A DNA stretch of 64,000 bases, taken from NCBI GenBank assembly GCA_947446635.1, contig CANFHF010000001.1, forward strand, positions 62,001 to 126,000, given 5' to 3'. Made by a program: the position numbers and the translations under genes. The notes below the pieces were generated by a model. It had not been told where the DNA came from. It did no database searches and saw only the letters and a program-made list of their open reading frames with translations. Numbering within the stretch: the first letter of the stretch is position 1; each line of letters starts with the position of its first letter. This stretch comes from Flavobacteriaceae bacterium. GTDB taxonomy: Bacteria; Bacteroidota; Bacteroidia; Flavobacteriales; Flavobacteriaceae. This document shows, piece after piece, positions 1 through 9,010 of this stretch.

Positions 1-1294
1 AAGCCCCTAAAATATCCTTGATTTTAGTTCTAACATCTCCTACAGCAATATCATCAATAGTTTCAAAAATAGTCGCGTTTTCATCCAATAAAGCCGCTTG
101 ATTTTGAGCAAAATAACCTATTTGAGAATTGTGTCCAATTTCTAAAGAGCCACTGTCAATCCCAATTTCTTTCATAATCGCTTTGATCATCGTCGATTTT
201 CCTTCCCCATTTTTACCTACAAAAGCGACTTTTTGCCCCCTTTCAATTACAATGTTGGCATCCTTGAAAACAACGTGATTGCCATATGATTTAGATAAGT
301 CTTTTACAATCACGGGATATTGACCCGAGCGAACTGCAGGTGGAAATTTTAATTTCAAAGCCGATGTGTCAACCTCGTCAACCTGGACAATAACCAGTTT
401 CTCCAACATCTTAACACGGGATTGAACGGCATCTGTTTTAGAAAATGTCCCTTTAAAACGGTCAATAAAAGTCCTATTATCAGCAATCATGCGTTGTTGC
501 TCATCGTATGCTTTTTGCTGATGCAAACGACGGTCTTTCCTCAATTCCAAATAATGGGAATATTTGGCTTTGTAATCATAAATGCGTCCCATAGTCACCT
601 CGATGGTGCGATTGGTAATGTTATCTACAAATGCCCTGTCGTGAGAAATTACTACAACGGCTTTGGCTGAATTAATCAAGAAATCTTCTAGCCATTGTAT
701 GCTTTCAATATCCATATGGTTTGTGGGTTCATCCAGCAAAATCAAGTCCGGTTTTTGCAAAAGGATTTTAGCTAATTCAATTCGCATTCTCCAACCTCCA
801 GAAAATTCAGAAGTTTGTCGTTTGAAATCTTCTCGAACAAAACCCAAACCAAGTAGAATTTTCTCTATTTCGGCCTCATAATTTACTTCTTCTATGGCAT
901 AGAATTCCTCACTCAAATCAGAAACTCTTTCAATCAATTTCATATAAACATCACTTTCATAATCGGTGCGAATGGTCAATTGCTCATTGATTTTGTCGAT
1001 CTCTGACTTCATATTGAAGATTTCACCAAATGCTTTTGCCGTTTCCTCCACGACTGTTGCCCCATCGGTGGTTAATAAATGTTGGGGCAAATAGGCTATT
1101 ACAGCCTCTTTTGGTGCAGAAACATTACCAGTAAAAGGCTTGCTTTGCCCTGCAATAATTTTAAGAAGGGTTGATTTTCCTGCTCCGTTTTTACCCATAA
1201 GAGCAATTTTGTCATTTTCGTTTATGGCAAAAGAAACGTCGCTAAATAAAGTGGTTCCGCCAAATTGAACGGAAATATCGTTAACTGTAATCAT
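1..1294 (-). CDS. ABC-F family ATP-binding protein (3' end cut by window)
   Basis: A soluble twin-ATPase ABC protein without membrane segments, of the ABC-F type that acts on ribosomes (translation factors or ribosome protection). About 431 codons are visible. The first nucleotide-binding domain has Walker A GKNGAGKST near residue 35, the signature FSGGW and Walker B LILLDEPTNHMD. After the linker a second Walker A, GKNGEGKST, begins the second domain, and the rest lies outside the window. The start at 1294 (MITVNDISVQFGG) fits: a TATATTTG -7 box lies at 1350-1357 and a TTG exactly 19 bp further up. The track omits the ORF because its stop is off the window. Family call is certain; which ABC-F subfamily is not resolved. 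Confidence 0.93.
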   Translation of the reverse strand, partial: MITVNDISVQFGGTTLFSDVSFAINENDKIALMGKNGAGKSTLLKIIAGQSKPFTGNVSAPKEAVIAYLPQHLLTTDGATVVEETAKAFGEIFNMKSEIDKINEQLTIRTDYESDVYMKLIERVSDLSEEFYAIEEVNYEAEIEKILLGLGFVREDFKRQTSEFSGGWRMRIELAKILLQKPDLILLDEPTNHMDIESIQWLEDFLINSAKAVVVISHDRAFVDNITNRTIEVTMGRIYDYKAKYSHYLELRKDRRLHQQKAYDEQQRMIADNRTFIDRFKGTFSKTDAVQSRVKMLEKLVIVQVDEVDTSALKLKFPPAVRSGQYPVIVKDLSKSYGNHVVFKDANIVIERGQKVAFVGKNGEGKSTMIKAIMKEIGIDSGSLEIGHNSQIGYFAQNQAALLDENATIFETIDDIAVGDVRTKIKDILGA

Positions 1295-1349
1295 CTTTGA
1301 GGCTAGAAGGTTAGAAGATTAGTTCAAACCATTTAAAAATTAAAAAGTG

Positions 1350-1379
1350 CAAATATAGGCTAATTAAAGAATTGGGCAA
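1350..1379 (-). promoter_or_regulatory. Bacteroidota-type promoter of the ABC-F gene
   Basis: On the minus strand TTG (1377-1379), a 19-bp spacer and TATATTTG (1350-1357) match the Bacteroidota housekeeping consensus TTG-N19-TAnnTTTG. It lies 55 bp upstream of the ATG at 1294. Confidence 0.75.
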
Positions 1380-1396
1380 TTCTTATTTATCAAAAG

Positions 1397-2593
1397 CTAA
1401 AAGGCATACCCTACATTAAGAGAAAAGGGTATTTTAACACCTGCATTTTGTGTAAATAAATTACCATTTGAATAATGACCAATTTTAAATTCAAGATTAT
1501 AATTACGGTGATCTCCTATAAGTAAACCAAAACCCATGTTGTCTTGAAAGGTAAACTTTTTACCACAATCAATATCGTCAATTATTGTCTTAGAAATAAA
1601 ACTAGGTCCCGCAATTGAATAGTACGCATAAGCATCAAATGGTCTTGTATGCAAAAAATCAAATCTAAAAACAGGATAGGCCGAGATTGTGTAAAAACTT
1701 TCTTTGTTTATATTACTCTTTAAAAAGGAAGCGCCAACCCCCCAGTCTAGTGAAAAATATTTTGCGGTACGAAAAACATTTTGCTGGTAATCCATAGAAA
1801 ATCCGTGATTCACTTCTGAATTTCCACCCCAAAATAAGGGTATTTTAGAAAAAGAATTGTTTATTCCATATCCAAAAACAAGACTCGAATATCCCACTTG
1901 AAATAAATGTTTTGGATGTATGATTGCTCCTGTTTTTAAATCTTTAATTTTTTCTTCAGGCAATCGATGCAAATTATAGGAAAATCCAGCTGAAACAAAA
2001 GAAATTGCAGGTTGGCGAACAGCCATTTTTTTTGGGGAATAAACAGAACTTAAAAGAAGGTCTATTTTAGGATTTAGGTTATATTTAAATCCACCCCCTA
2101 AAAGATAGCTATTGTAATTAGCCTCTTTTACAATTACTGCTCCTCTATAACTCACGCCGCCGAGTCTCGTAATAATTCCTAAACCAAATTCTCCAAATAG
2201 CGTGATGTTTTTAACAACCGGTAATTGAGCTTTTACACTAAGACCTGCAATGTTCATCCAAACGGAAGATTTTTGCGTATAATTACTATTGGTATATTTA
2301 TAATTAACCCAATATACGGGACGCATATAACTAATTTGGGCCGAAAAATAGGGATTGAATTGATACCCGAATAACACTAATCTAACGGCAGTGTGTGGAA
2401 CTTCAACCGACTGATAGGTATAATCATCCAAAGACTCAAATTGTGATTTATTGAAATTATAATCAATCGAACCAACATTAATCTCAAAATAAGCCTTTTG
2501 TAGAGCTAATGGTAATTGAAATCTTTCGTCTTGAGAAAAGGAAACATTGGAGGAAAATAAAAAAACAAGAAATAAGAAAACCCTGAATTTCAT
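1397..2593 (-). CDS. acyloxyacyl hydrolase (PagL-like) outer-membrane protein
   Basis: Probably an outer-membrane beta-barrel that removes acyl chains from lipid A. The last 28 residues, with GHYSNGNLFTQNAG, match the HxSN catalytic region of PagL-type lipid A deacylases (His and Ser of the triad). Alternating strands rich in Y, F and G and a terminal Phe (VGYAF) fit a barrel. At 398 residues it is about twice the size of classical PagL, so the N-terminal half (a YMRPVYWVNYKY-like barrel segment) is an addition; larger versions like this are usual in Bacteroidota. The start is set at the internal Met that opens the signal peptide MKFRVFLFLVFLFSSNVSFSQ, not the track start 27 bp upstream. Substrate is inferred from family only. 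Confidence 0.75.
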   Translation of the reverse strand: MKFRVFLFLVFLFSSNVSFSQDERFQLPLALQKAYFEINVGSIDYNFNKSQFESLDDYTYQSVEVPHTAVRLVLFGYQFNPYFSAQISYMRPVYWVNYKYTNSNYTQKSSVWMNIAGLSVKAQLPVVKNITLFGEFGLGIITRLGGVSYRGAVIVKEANYNSYLLGGGFKYNLNPKIDLLLSSVYSPKKMAVRQPAISFVSAGFSYNLHRLPEEKIKDLKTGAIIHPKHLFQVGYSSLVFGYGINNSFSKIPLFWGGNSEVNHGFSMDYQQNVFRTAKYFSLDWGVGASFLKSNINKESFYTISAYPVFRFDFLHTRPFDAYAYYSIAGPSFISKTIIDDIDCGKKFTFQDNMGFGLLIGDHRNYNLEFKIGHYSNGNLFTQNAGVKIPFSLNVGYAF

Positions 2594-2659
2594 TATATAA
2601 ATGGTATTGAAAAAAATCAAATATAGTTTATTTAAATTGAGGGGAGTTGTAATGGAAAT

Positions 2660-3463
2660 TTAATTCAAAATAAATCGCCTAACCACCTCTGCCACTCCGT
2701 GATTATTGTTTGAAGCCACAATTATATCGGCTAAATGTCTTAATTCTGGAGTAACATTATCAACCCAAACGCCTAATCCGGCATATTGAACCATTGTTAA
2801 ATCGTTTCCTGCATTTCCAACAGCGATGATTTCACTTTGATGGATGTTCAGTTTTTTTGCCAAAAATTTTATACTCGCCGCTTTGTCAATACCATTTTGC
2901 GCGACTTCTAAAAAAAAAGGTTTTGACATACTGATGCTAAGATGGGGCATAGCAGCCTTCAAGTCTTTTTCTATTTCTTTGAGATAGTTTGGCTCTTCCA
3001 ATAAAATACATTTCACCGCCGAGGAAGTCACCTCGTCCTTAAAACTCAAAACCTTGTTATGCTCTAATCCCGTGATATTCCTCTCCACATCGATGTATTC
3101 GGAATGGGTTTCACTTACAATCTTCCCATCAATATACGTAATAATATGGGTTTTACTTTTCAAACTAAAATCATATAACGCGTGAATCTGATCTTTTGAC
3201 AACAATTGTTCGAAAATAACTTGATTCTCTTTTAAATCCGTAACCACGGCACCGTTAAAAGAAATCATATAGGAATTATTGACATCACATTGTAATTCTT
3301 TAGCAAACTCAATCATGGCTAATGTTGGTCTTCCAGATGCTAAAACAACATAAACCCCCATTTTCTGTGCCTTAAAAAGCATTTCTTTATTCTCTTCTGA
3401 AATTTCATGGTTGTCGGTCAACAAGGTGTCATCCATATCTAAAACCAGCATTTTATAGCTCAT
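2660..3463 (-). CDS. Cof-type HAD-IIB family hydrolase
   Basis: A cytosolic phosphatase of the HAD superfamily, Cof/YbiV-like subgroup, acting on small phosphorylated metabolites such as sugar phosphates or FMN-like compounds. Motif I is LDMDDTLLTD at the N-terminus, motif II is SGRPTLAM, a Lys of motif III sits in GIDKAASIKFLA, and motif IV is VGNAGNDLTMVQYAG; the middle forms the C2 cap. Note GNAGND where GDx.ND is common in the family. The likely start is MSYKMLVLDMDD at 3463; the track's 15 extra residues are not family-like. The DUF2007 gene just upstream may share its transcript. The true substrate is unknown. Confidence 0.88.
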   Translation of the reverse strand: MSYKMLVLDMDDTLLTDNHEISEENKEMLFKAQKMGVYVVLASGRPTLAMIEFAKELQCDVNNSYMISFNGAVVTDLKENQVIFEQLLSKDQIHALYDFSLKSKTHIITYIDGKIVSETHSEYIDVERNITGLEHNKVLSFKDEVTSSAVKCILLEEPNYLKEIEKDLKAAMPHLSISMSKPFFLEVAQNGIDKAASIKFLAKKLNIHQSEIIAVGNAGNDLTMVQYAGLGVWVDNVTPELRHLADIIVASNNNHGVAEVVRRFILN

Positions 3464-3527
3464 GCACTTTATTTTATGGTTAAAAATAGATATAGCATTT
3501 GAGTGCAACTATTCTATTATTTAAAGT

Positions 3528-3746
3528 TTAAATACTCATTCTGAATTCCTCAATCACTGGATTCGCTTTGGCAAAATCAGTTTCCTGAATAAAAACTTCA
3601 ACCGCTTGTCCAAAAGTACCAAAACCTGCCATTTGTGCGGATTGGATATTATTTTTAACAATGGTATTCACTCCTTTTTCTTCTATTTTTTCCTGCAAAG
3701 CCAAAGCTAAAATTTGACTCCCAGAAAACACTTTCATTAATCCCAT
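3528..3746 (-). CDS. DUF2007 domain protein
   Basis: A 72-residue cytosolic protein matching DUF2007, a small alpha/beta fold related to PII-like signal proteins ('putative signal transducing protein'). The sequence has the family pattern: a first strand (KVFSGSQILA), a helix over which duplicated information is compared (LQEKIEEKGV), NNIQSAQ and a final strand VEVFIQETDFAKA. It lies 20 bp downstream of the helicase-like gene and 64 bp upstream of the HAD hydrolase on the same strand, so the three may be co-transcribed. The biochemical role is not known. Confidence 0.8.
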   Translation of the reverse strand: MGLMKVFSGSQILALALQEKIEEKGVNTIVKNNIQSAQMAGFGTFGQAVEVFIQETDFAKANPVIEEFRMSI

Positions 3747-3766
3747 GCTATTTTTATTATTTAAAA

Positions 3767-4426
3767 TTATTCTTCTGTTTCTTCCGCTTCTTCGCTCTCT
3801 TCCGCCGATTCTTTTTCTTCAAAATCGAATTCAAACGGTTCAACAAGCATTTTTTCGGCAAGTATTTCAATCCTTTCTGTGAACACTTCCGAAAAAATAA
3901 TACGTTGGGTTTTGTTAATACTATTCGAAATGCGCATAATTTTGGTTTCATGACGCAGTTTCAAGATTGGATCGGCATCGTCAAGAATAAACATTTTCAA
4001 ACGATTGACATTATATCCAGCCGTAGTAAACATTTCACCTAGTTTATTTGGTGTGCCAATCAAAACGTCAACTCCTGTGGAAATATAATTTTTATCATAT
4101 TCCATATCCCCTTTATCATGAACGCCATACACTCGTAAATCAGTATATTTTCCGTATTTTTCGAAAAGTTCCTCCATTTCCAAAACCTTGGTTTTGTCTT
4201 CCACAATAATCAAAGCGCGAGGAGATTCCTCACCTTCTTCTTTCAATTGTTGAATAACATTCAAGACGATGGTCGTCGATTTACCAAAGCCTTTTGGCGC
4301 AATAATAATACAATCGGCACCGCTTTTTAAAGTAGAAAATGTTTCTTCTTGTAGCTCATTTGCTTCTGTTAAACCACTTTCTATAAGTGCTTGTTTCAGA
4401 TTTTCGTTTATTTTTTTTAGTTTCAT
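3767..4426 (-). CDS. DEAD-box helicase-like protein with only the first RecA domain
   Basis: Looks like the N-terminal half of a DEAD-box RNA helicase. Seen are the Q-motif region, Walker A APKGFGKSTT (about residue 43), a TPNKL motif Ib and motif II written DDAD (ILDDADPIL) instead of DEAD. Motif III is SEV rather than SAT. There is no second RecA domain: after about 200 residues it ends in a Glu-rich acidic tail (EEKESAEESEEAEETEE). The family's usual length is above 370 residues, yet there is no sign of a frameshift downstream, where DUF2007 follows after 20 bp. It may bind ATP or RNA without processive unwinding. Confidence 0.8.
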   Translation of the reverse strand: MKLKKINENLKQALIESGLTEANELQEETFSTLKSGADCIIIAPKGFGKSTTIVLNVIQQLKEEGEESPRALIIVEDKTKVLEMEELFEKYGKYTDLRVYGVHDKGDMEYDKNYISTGVDVLIGTPNKLGEMFTTAGYNVNRLKMFILDDADPILKLRHETKIMRISNSINKTQRIIFSEVFTERIEILAEKMLVEPFEFDFEEKESAEESEEAEETEE

Positions 4427-4524
4427 TGTTTAGTGATTCAGTAAAAAGCATTACTATTATCAAACCCAACCCTTTTGGCTATTAGTTGTTTTGCTTTGAA
4501 GCAAATAAAAAAATCAAAAGTATT

Positions 4525-5841
4525 TTAATATTGTAACCATTTATATAATTCTTTCCAAGTTGGTTTTTTGCCGTACATCAATATCCCAACACGGTAAATT
4601 TTTGCGGCAAACCAAACTACAAAAAAGAAGGTTGTGAAAAGCAAGGTGATGGAAATAATTAACTGCCACCAAGGTACGCCGAACGGAATCCGCATCAGCA
4701 TCACAATGGGTGAGGTAAGTGGAATCATAGAAAATACAATGGCTATCGTTCCGTGCGGGTCATTAATTACGGTAAAAAAACCAATATAAACTGCTAATAT
4801 CAAGGGCATAATTATAGGTAAAAGAAACTGTTGAGAGTCGGTTTCGCTATCAACTGCGGCTCCAATGGAAGCGTAAAACGAACTATACAAAAAGTAGCCT
4901 CCTATAAAATAAATCACAAAACTAATTAGTATTGTTGCTATGGGTAATGCCCATAATTCCTTAATATATATTTGCGCCGTTCCGGCAAATTCTTGTTGGG
5001 CAGAATGTATCATGGCGGGTGGAATTTTTGCTACTGGACTAGCATCGATGCCAAAAAACGTGGAGGCGGCAAACATTAATGTCAATCCAATAAGTGTCCA
5101 AATGAGGAATTGTAGCAATCCGGCCAATGCTGTTCCAACGATTTTTCCCATCATTAACTGAAAGGGTTTTACCGAGGAAATTATAATTTCGACAATGCGG
5201 TTTGTTTTTTCTTCGATGACGCTGCGCATGACCATATTGCCGTAAATGATGATAAACATCATAATAAGATACCCAAATGCTCCGCCAATAGCAATTTTGA
5301 TTTCGTTGAGCCCTTTTACACTTTCTTCGCCTGAAGCTTTAGCGAGGCTAATATTTACGTTGGCTTCGGCATTTTTTATGGACAAGGTGTCCAATTTTGC
5401 TTTTTCGAAATTTTCCTTAGTAAGTTTTTTTTCGATAACCCCTTGGATATTTTCGATAAAAGAAATACTAGGACTTTCGTTTGATATGAATTGGATTTTG
5501 CTTTCTAAATCTTTAGGATTACTCACTTTTGGTATGTAAAGTAGTCCTTCGTAACTTTCGTTTGTGATGCTGTCTCTCAAGAATTTTATATCAATGGCTG
5601 ACAAATCATGGTAAATGTATTCAGAATTTTTGGTGTTTAGCGCTTTGAACTCATTAATAAACAAACCCGTCTCGTCATGGATTGCAAGCCGTTTTGTATC
5701 CGCTTTCATGGAACTCAAATACCCAACAAAAGCTGCTATTCCTACAAAAAGTAATGGGCTTAAAAAAGTCATTACAATAAATGATTTGTTGCGCACTTTG
5801 GCGATAAATTCTCTTTTTATTATTAGTGATATAATACTCAT
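4525..5841 (-). CDS. ABC transporter permease, NatB/ABC-2 type
   Basis: Integral membrane half of an ABC exporter. An N-terminal transmembrane helix (residues about 20-42) is followed by a large extracytoplasmic domain (about 45-180). Then come five to six helices, including MMFIIIYGNMVMRSVIEEKTNRIVEI, a segment typical of the NatB/YhaP ABC-2 family, and later LLPIIMPLILAVYIGFF. The partner ATPase is the gene immediately upstream (5876-6799), 34 bp away, so they form a two-gene operon. Relatives export sodium or small peptides, but the substrate cannot be read from the sequence. Confidence 0.9.
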   Translation of the reverse strand: MSIISLIIKREFIAKVRNKSFIVMTFLSPLLFVGIAAFVGYLSSMKADTKRLAIHDETGLFINEFKALNTKNSEYIYHDLSAIDIKFLRDSITNESYEGLLYIPKVSNPKDLESKIQFISNESPSISFIENIQGVIEKKLTKENFEKAKLDTLSIKNAEANVNISLAKASGEESVKGLNEIKIAIGGAFGYLIMMFIIIYGNMVMRSVIEEKTNRIVEIIISSVKPFQLMMGKIVGTALAGLLQFLIWTLIGLTLMFAASTFFGIDASPVAKIPPAMIHSAQQEFAGTAQIYIKELWALPIATILISFVIYFIGGYFLYSSFYASIGAAVDSETDSQQFLLPIIMPLILAVYIGFFTVINDPHGTIAIVFSMIPLTSPIVMLMRIPFGVPWWQLIISITLLFTTFFFVVWFAAKIYRVGILMYGKKPTWKELYKWLQY

Positions 5842-5875
5842 TTAAAAGGGTCTAATTTTAGGAGTCATTGAATAA

Positions 5876-6799
5876 TTACTTTTCGCTAACGGTTTGAATA
5901 AAAATATCGGTTACACTTGGAATCTTTTCAACGAAATGGGTTACTTGCCCTCGTTGGGTAAGAATATTAAGTAATTCGTTTGGAGTTGCGTTCCCTAATT
6001 GGATTTCTAATTTTAATTCATTGTTAAGCGACTTAAAATTAGTTTGTCCCACCTTAAATTTCTGAGTGATATCATACATCAAACCTTCAATATTGTCAGA
6101 TAAAATACCTACTTCAAAACTATTGGTTCTGAATTTACGTTTAACGTCGTCTAATCTTCCTTCAATTAGTTTGTTTGATTTGTGAATTAAGGCAATATGG
6201 TCACACAATTCTTCTACGCTTTCCATTCGGTGCGTGGAGAAAATTATGGTAGAACCTTGTTTTCTCAATTCCAGAATTTCTTCTTTAATTATATTGGCAT
6301 TAACGGGGTCAAATCCCGAAAAAGGCTCGTCAAAAATCAGTAATTTAGGTTTGTGTAAAACGCAAACCACAAATTGCACTTTCTGAGCCATTCCTTTGGA
6401 TAGTTCTTGGATTTTCTTGTTCCACCATCCTTGAATTTCTAATCTTTCGAACCAATATTCTAATTGTTTTTTGGCTTCAGCTTTAGAGAGTCCTTTCATT
6501 TGTGCCAAATACAAGCATTGCTCTCCCACCTTCATGGTTTTATACAAACCACGTTCTTCAGGTAAATAGCCTATATATTGAATATGTTTTGGACTCAGTT
6601 TCTCCCCATCAAAAATAATTTCTCCGCTATCGGGCATAGTTATCTGATTGATGATCCTGATTAGCGATGTTTTGCCAGCTCCATTTGGACCTAAAAGTCC
6701 GTAGATACTTCCTTTGGGAATCGAAAGGGAAACTTCATTAAGGGCAACATAATCACCGTATTTTTTGACTACATTTTTCACTTCGAGTAGAGTACCCAT
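5876..6799 (-). CDS. ABC transporter ATP-binding protein, NatA type
   Basis: ATPase subunit for the permease encoded directly downstream. Walker A is GPNGAGKTS (about residue 37), the Q-loop follows, the signature is LSKGMAQK (a K replaces the second Gly of LSGGQ, common in the NatA/YhaQ group), and Walker B is LLIFDEPFSGFDP, with STHRMES as the H-loop. The C-terminal 90 residues form the regulatory domain usual for this subfamily. At 307 residues it is of normal length. Confidence 0.92.
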   Translation of the reverse strand: MGTLLEVKNVVKKYGDYVALNEVSLSIPKGSIYGLLGPNGAGKTSLIRIINQITMPDSGEIIFDGEKLSPKHIQYIGYLPEERGLYKTMKVGEQCLYLAQMKGLSKAEAKKQLEYWFERLEIQGWWNKKIQELSKGMAQKVQFVVCVLHKPKLLIFDEPFSGFDPVNANIIKEEILELRKQGSTIIFSTHRMESVEELCDHIALIHKSNKLIEGRLDDVKRKFRTNSFEVGILSDNIEGLMYDITQKFKVGQTNFKSLNNELKLEIQLGNATPNELLNILTQRGQVTHFVEKIPSVTDIFIQTVSEK

Positions 6800-6865
6800 G
6801 CTAATTTTTTATATTTGGTAAAAATAGTTAAAACGTGATAGTAAGCTGTTAATTAAAATAAAAAA

Positions 6866-6902
6866 TCCCATCCCTTTTTTAAACAAGGATGGGAACTTTT
6901 TT
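6866..6902 (-). terminator. terminator after dnaJ
   Basis: Inverted repeat TCCCATCC (6866-6873) / GGATGGGA (6887-6894) flanked by A and T runs, just beyond the dnaJ stop on the minus strand and before the ABC ATPase gene. On the transcript it is a GC-containing hairpin followed by U residues. Confidence 0.7.
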
Positions 6903-6914
6903 AATCATTTAAGA

Positions 6915-8036
6915 TTAGGAAAACATGTCTTTTACTTTCTCAAAAAAGGATTTGTCGCCCTTTTCTGGATTTGGAATAAAATTTTCATCTGTTAAATTTT
7001 GTTCGAAAAAATGCTTTTGATCTTTGTTAAGCGTTTTTGGCGTCCAAACATTCACATGAACTAGCAAGTCTCCAGTGCCGTATCCGTTGATGCTTGGAAT
7101 CCCTTTTCCTTTGAGTCTTAGGATTTTTCCGGACTGTATGCCTTCTTCAAGTTTGATTCTCACTTTTCCATTTACCGCTTCAATATCTTTTGATATTCCA
7201 AGAACCGCTTCGGCAAAACTGATATATAAATCATAATGTAAATTTTCGCCTTCACGTTTCAAAAACTCATGCTCTATTTCCTCGATAGCCACTATTAAAT
7301 CTCCTGGCACGCTATTTCCTGGTGCATCATTTCCTTTGTTGGAAACTTTAAGTTGCATCCCGTCAACCACGCCCGCAGGAATTTTTACAGAAACAGTTTC
7401 ATCTTCCAAAATCATTCCTTGAGAATCAGCTTCAGCTGGTTTTTTGTCTAATATTTGGCCTGAACCCCCACAAGTAGGACAGGTTGATGCTGATTGCATG
7501 CGTCCCAAAATGGTATTGGTTACGCGCATTACTTGCCCTTGACCATTACATGTAGAACACGTTTTATAGGATACGCCTGGCGCTTGAACTTTTCGTTTTA
7601 CTTTTACTTTTTTCTCAACACCATTGGCAATTTCTTCTAGCGTTAGCTTTACTTTGATGCGAAGATTACTTCCTTTCACTCTACGGGAACCGCCACCACC
7701 TCCATTGAAACCGCCACCACCTCCAAAAGCGCTTCCGAAAATATCTCCAAATTGACTGAATATATCATCCATATTCATGCCGCCATGATGACCTCCGCCA
7801 TAACCTCCTGAACCATCAAAAGCTTGATGACCGTATTGATCGTATTTGGCTTTTTTGTTAGGGTCACTTAAAACTTCGTAGGCTTCGGCAGCTAACTTAA
7901 ATTTTTCTTCGGCAGCTGTATTGCCTGGGTTTTTGTCAGGATGGAATTCGAGGGCTTTTTTTCTATATGCTTTTTTTATTTCAGCAGCATCGGCATTTTT
8001 AGTAATGCCCAGTATATCGTAAAAATCTTTTTTCAT
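6915..8036 (-). CDS. dnaJ: molecular chaperone DnaJ (Hsp40)
   Basis: Co-chaperone that delivers unfolded clients to DnaK and stimulates its ATPase. The J domain covers residues 1-70 with the HPD motif (EFHPDKNPG). A Gly-rich linker (GGYGGGHHGG, GGGGGFNGGGGGS) follows. The zinc-binding region is reduced: only two CxxCxG-type repeats are visible (CSTCNGQG and CPTCGGSG) instead of the usual four, which is normal for many Bacteroidota DnaJ proteins. The two C-terminal substrate-binding beta domains are intact. It lies 50 bp downstream of grpE on the same strand, presumably one heat-shock transcript; dnaK is not in the window. Confidence 0.96.
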   Translation of the reverse strand: MKKDFYDILGITKNADAAEIKKAYRKKALEFHPDKNPGNTAAEEKFKLAAEAYEVLSDPNKKAKYDQYGHQAFDGSGGYGGGHHGGMNMDDIFSQFGDIFGSAFGGGGGFNGGGGGSRRVKGSNLRIKVKLTLEEIANGVEKKVKVKRKVQAPGVSYKTCSTCNGQGQVMRVTNTILGRMQSASTCPTCGGSGQILDKKPAEADSQGMILEDETVSVKIPAGVVDGMQLKVSNKGNDAPGNSVPGDLIVAIEEIEHEFLKREGENLHYDLYISFAEAVLGISKDIEAVNGKVRIKLEEGIQSGKILRLKGKGIPSINGYGTGDLLVHVNVWTPKTLNKDQKHFFEQNLTDENFIPNPEKGDKSFFEKVKDMFS

Positions 8037-8086
8037 TTATATTTTTTTTCTTGAAAACGCTTATTACAGCGCAATTATTTACGCAA

Positions 8087-8680
8087 TTATTGCCCTATTA
8101 CAACTTTTGGAAAACGAATAATTTTGTCCCCTAATTTATATCCTTTTTCTATTACATCAACAATTTTTCCTTTCAACTTGGGGGCAGAGATTTGAGTTAT
8201 TGCTTCTGCAAAATCAGCGTTGAAAATATCTCCAGCTTTTATTTCCACTTCCTCTAAACCTTTTGAAACAAGAGTGTTTTTTAGCTTTTCTTGAATAAGC
8301 TCAACCCCTTGAATTAAAATATTGTCATCAGTTTTTTTGATTTCGGTTAATGCTCTGTCAAAATCGTCTAAAACTGGAAGTAAAGCCAGTAATACATCTT
8401 GATTTGCGGTTTTGAATAATTCAATCCGCTCTTTGGCTGTTCTTCGTTTGAAATTTTCAAATTCAGCAAATAAACGCAAAAACTTATCTTTTTCAGAGGC
8501 TAAATCTTGTGATAATTGCTCTTCCCTTGTTATTTCCTCTACTCGCTCTTCGATAGTTGCCTCCAATACATCGGAATCATTTTCTTTGTTTTCAATTGAG
8601 GATTGATCTACAATTTCGTCCTTAAGCGTTTTTTCTGTTGTCATTCTTATAGTATTTGTAAAAAAATTTTTAATCTTCAT
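8087..8680 (-). CDS. grpE: nucleotide exchange factor GrpE
   Basis: Exchanges ADP for ATP on DnaK. An acidic, disordered N-terminus is followed by a long dimerising helix (EEQLSQDLASEKDKFLRLFAEFENFKRRT) and the C-terminal beta domain ending in GYKLGDKIIRFPKVVIGQ, a well-conserved GrpE signature. Upstream of dnaJ in the same operon. The start is uncertain: Met 1 (8680) or the Met at 8644 (MTTEKTLKDE). Both lie downstream of a candidate TACTTTTG -7 box at 8703-8710. Confidence 0.95.
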   Translation of the reverse strand: MKIKNFFTNTIRMTTEKTLKDEIVDQSSIENKENDSDVLEATIEERVEEITREEQLSQDLASEKDKFLRLFAEFENFKRRTAKERIELFKTANQDVLLALLPVLDDFDRALTEIKKTDDNILIQGVELIQEKLKNTLVSKGLEEVEIKAGDIFNADFAEAITQISAPKLKGKIVDVIEKGYKLGDKIIRFPKVVIGQ

Positions 8681-8702
8681 TTTTAATCTTGACTAATGAT
8701 TA

Positions 8703-8734
8703 CAAAAGTACTGCCAAATCTTTCAATTTGTCAA
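8703..8734 (-). promoter_or_regulatory. candidate promoter of grpE-dnaJ
   Basis: On the minus strand TTG (8732-8734), 21 bp, then TACTTTTG (8703-8710), a match to the Bacteroidota -33/-7 pattern. No heat-shock operator (CIRCE) was seen. Confidence 0.5.
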
Positions 8735-8953
8735 ATTGTCACCTCCTAAAAGCAAAATTATTTGACTTTTTTTATGAAAATCAAAAAAAAAAGCTTTCCA
8801 GTTCGATTGAAAATTTAATATAATTTTAAGACTGACCTAAATAGCATTTATTTAATTTTGTAAAGGAATTGTTCTAGATTAGATTTTAAAAATAAACTTA
8901 AGGGTAGCTTCTAGGCTTTTAAATAATTATTAATTCACTTTTACCTTATATTT

Positions 8954-8988
8954 AAAAAAAGCTTCGTTTAAAATACGAAGCTTTTTTT
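8954..8988. terminator. hairpin terminator in the 330-bp gap before grpE
   Basis: AAAAAAAGCTTCGT (loop TTAAAAT) ACGAAGCTTTTTTT, a 14-bp near-perfect stem with A and T tails, placed right after the DUF4442 stop. It ends the minus-strand transcript of that gene. The rest of the gap (8735-8953) holds AT-rich sequence only. Confidence 0.8.
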
Positions 8989-9010
8989 GTTTTCAACATG
9001 TTTCTGAAAC

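Noticed and set aside
422-881. Two plus-strand ORFs (422-670, 663-881)
   Set aside because: They lie opposite the ABC-F gene and have no family-like sequence; shadows.
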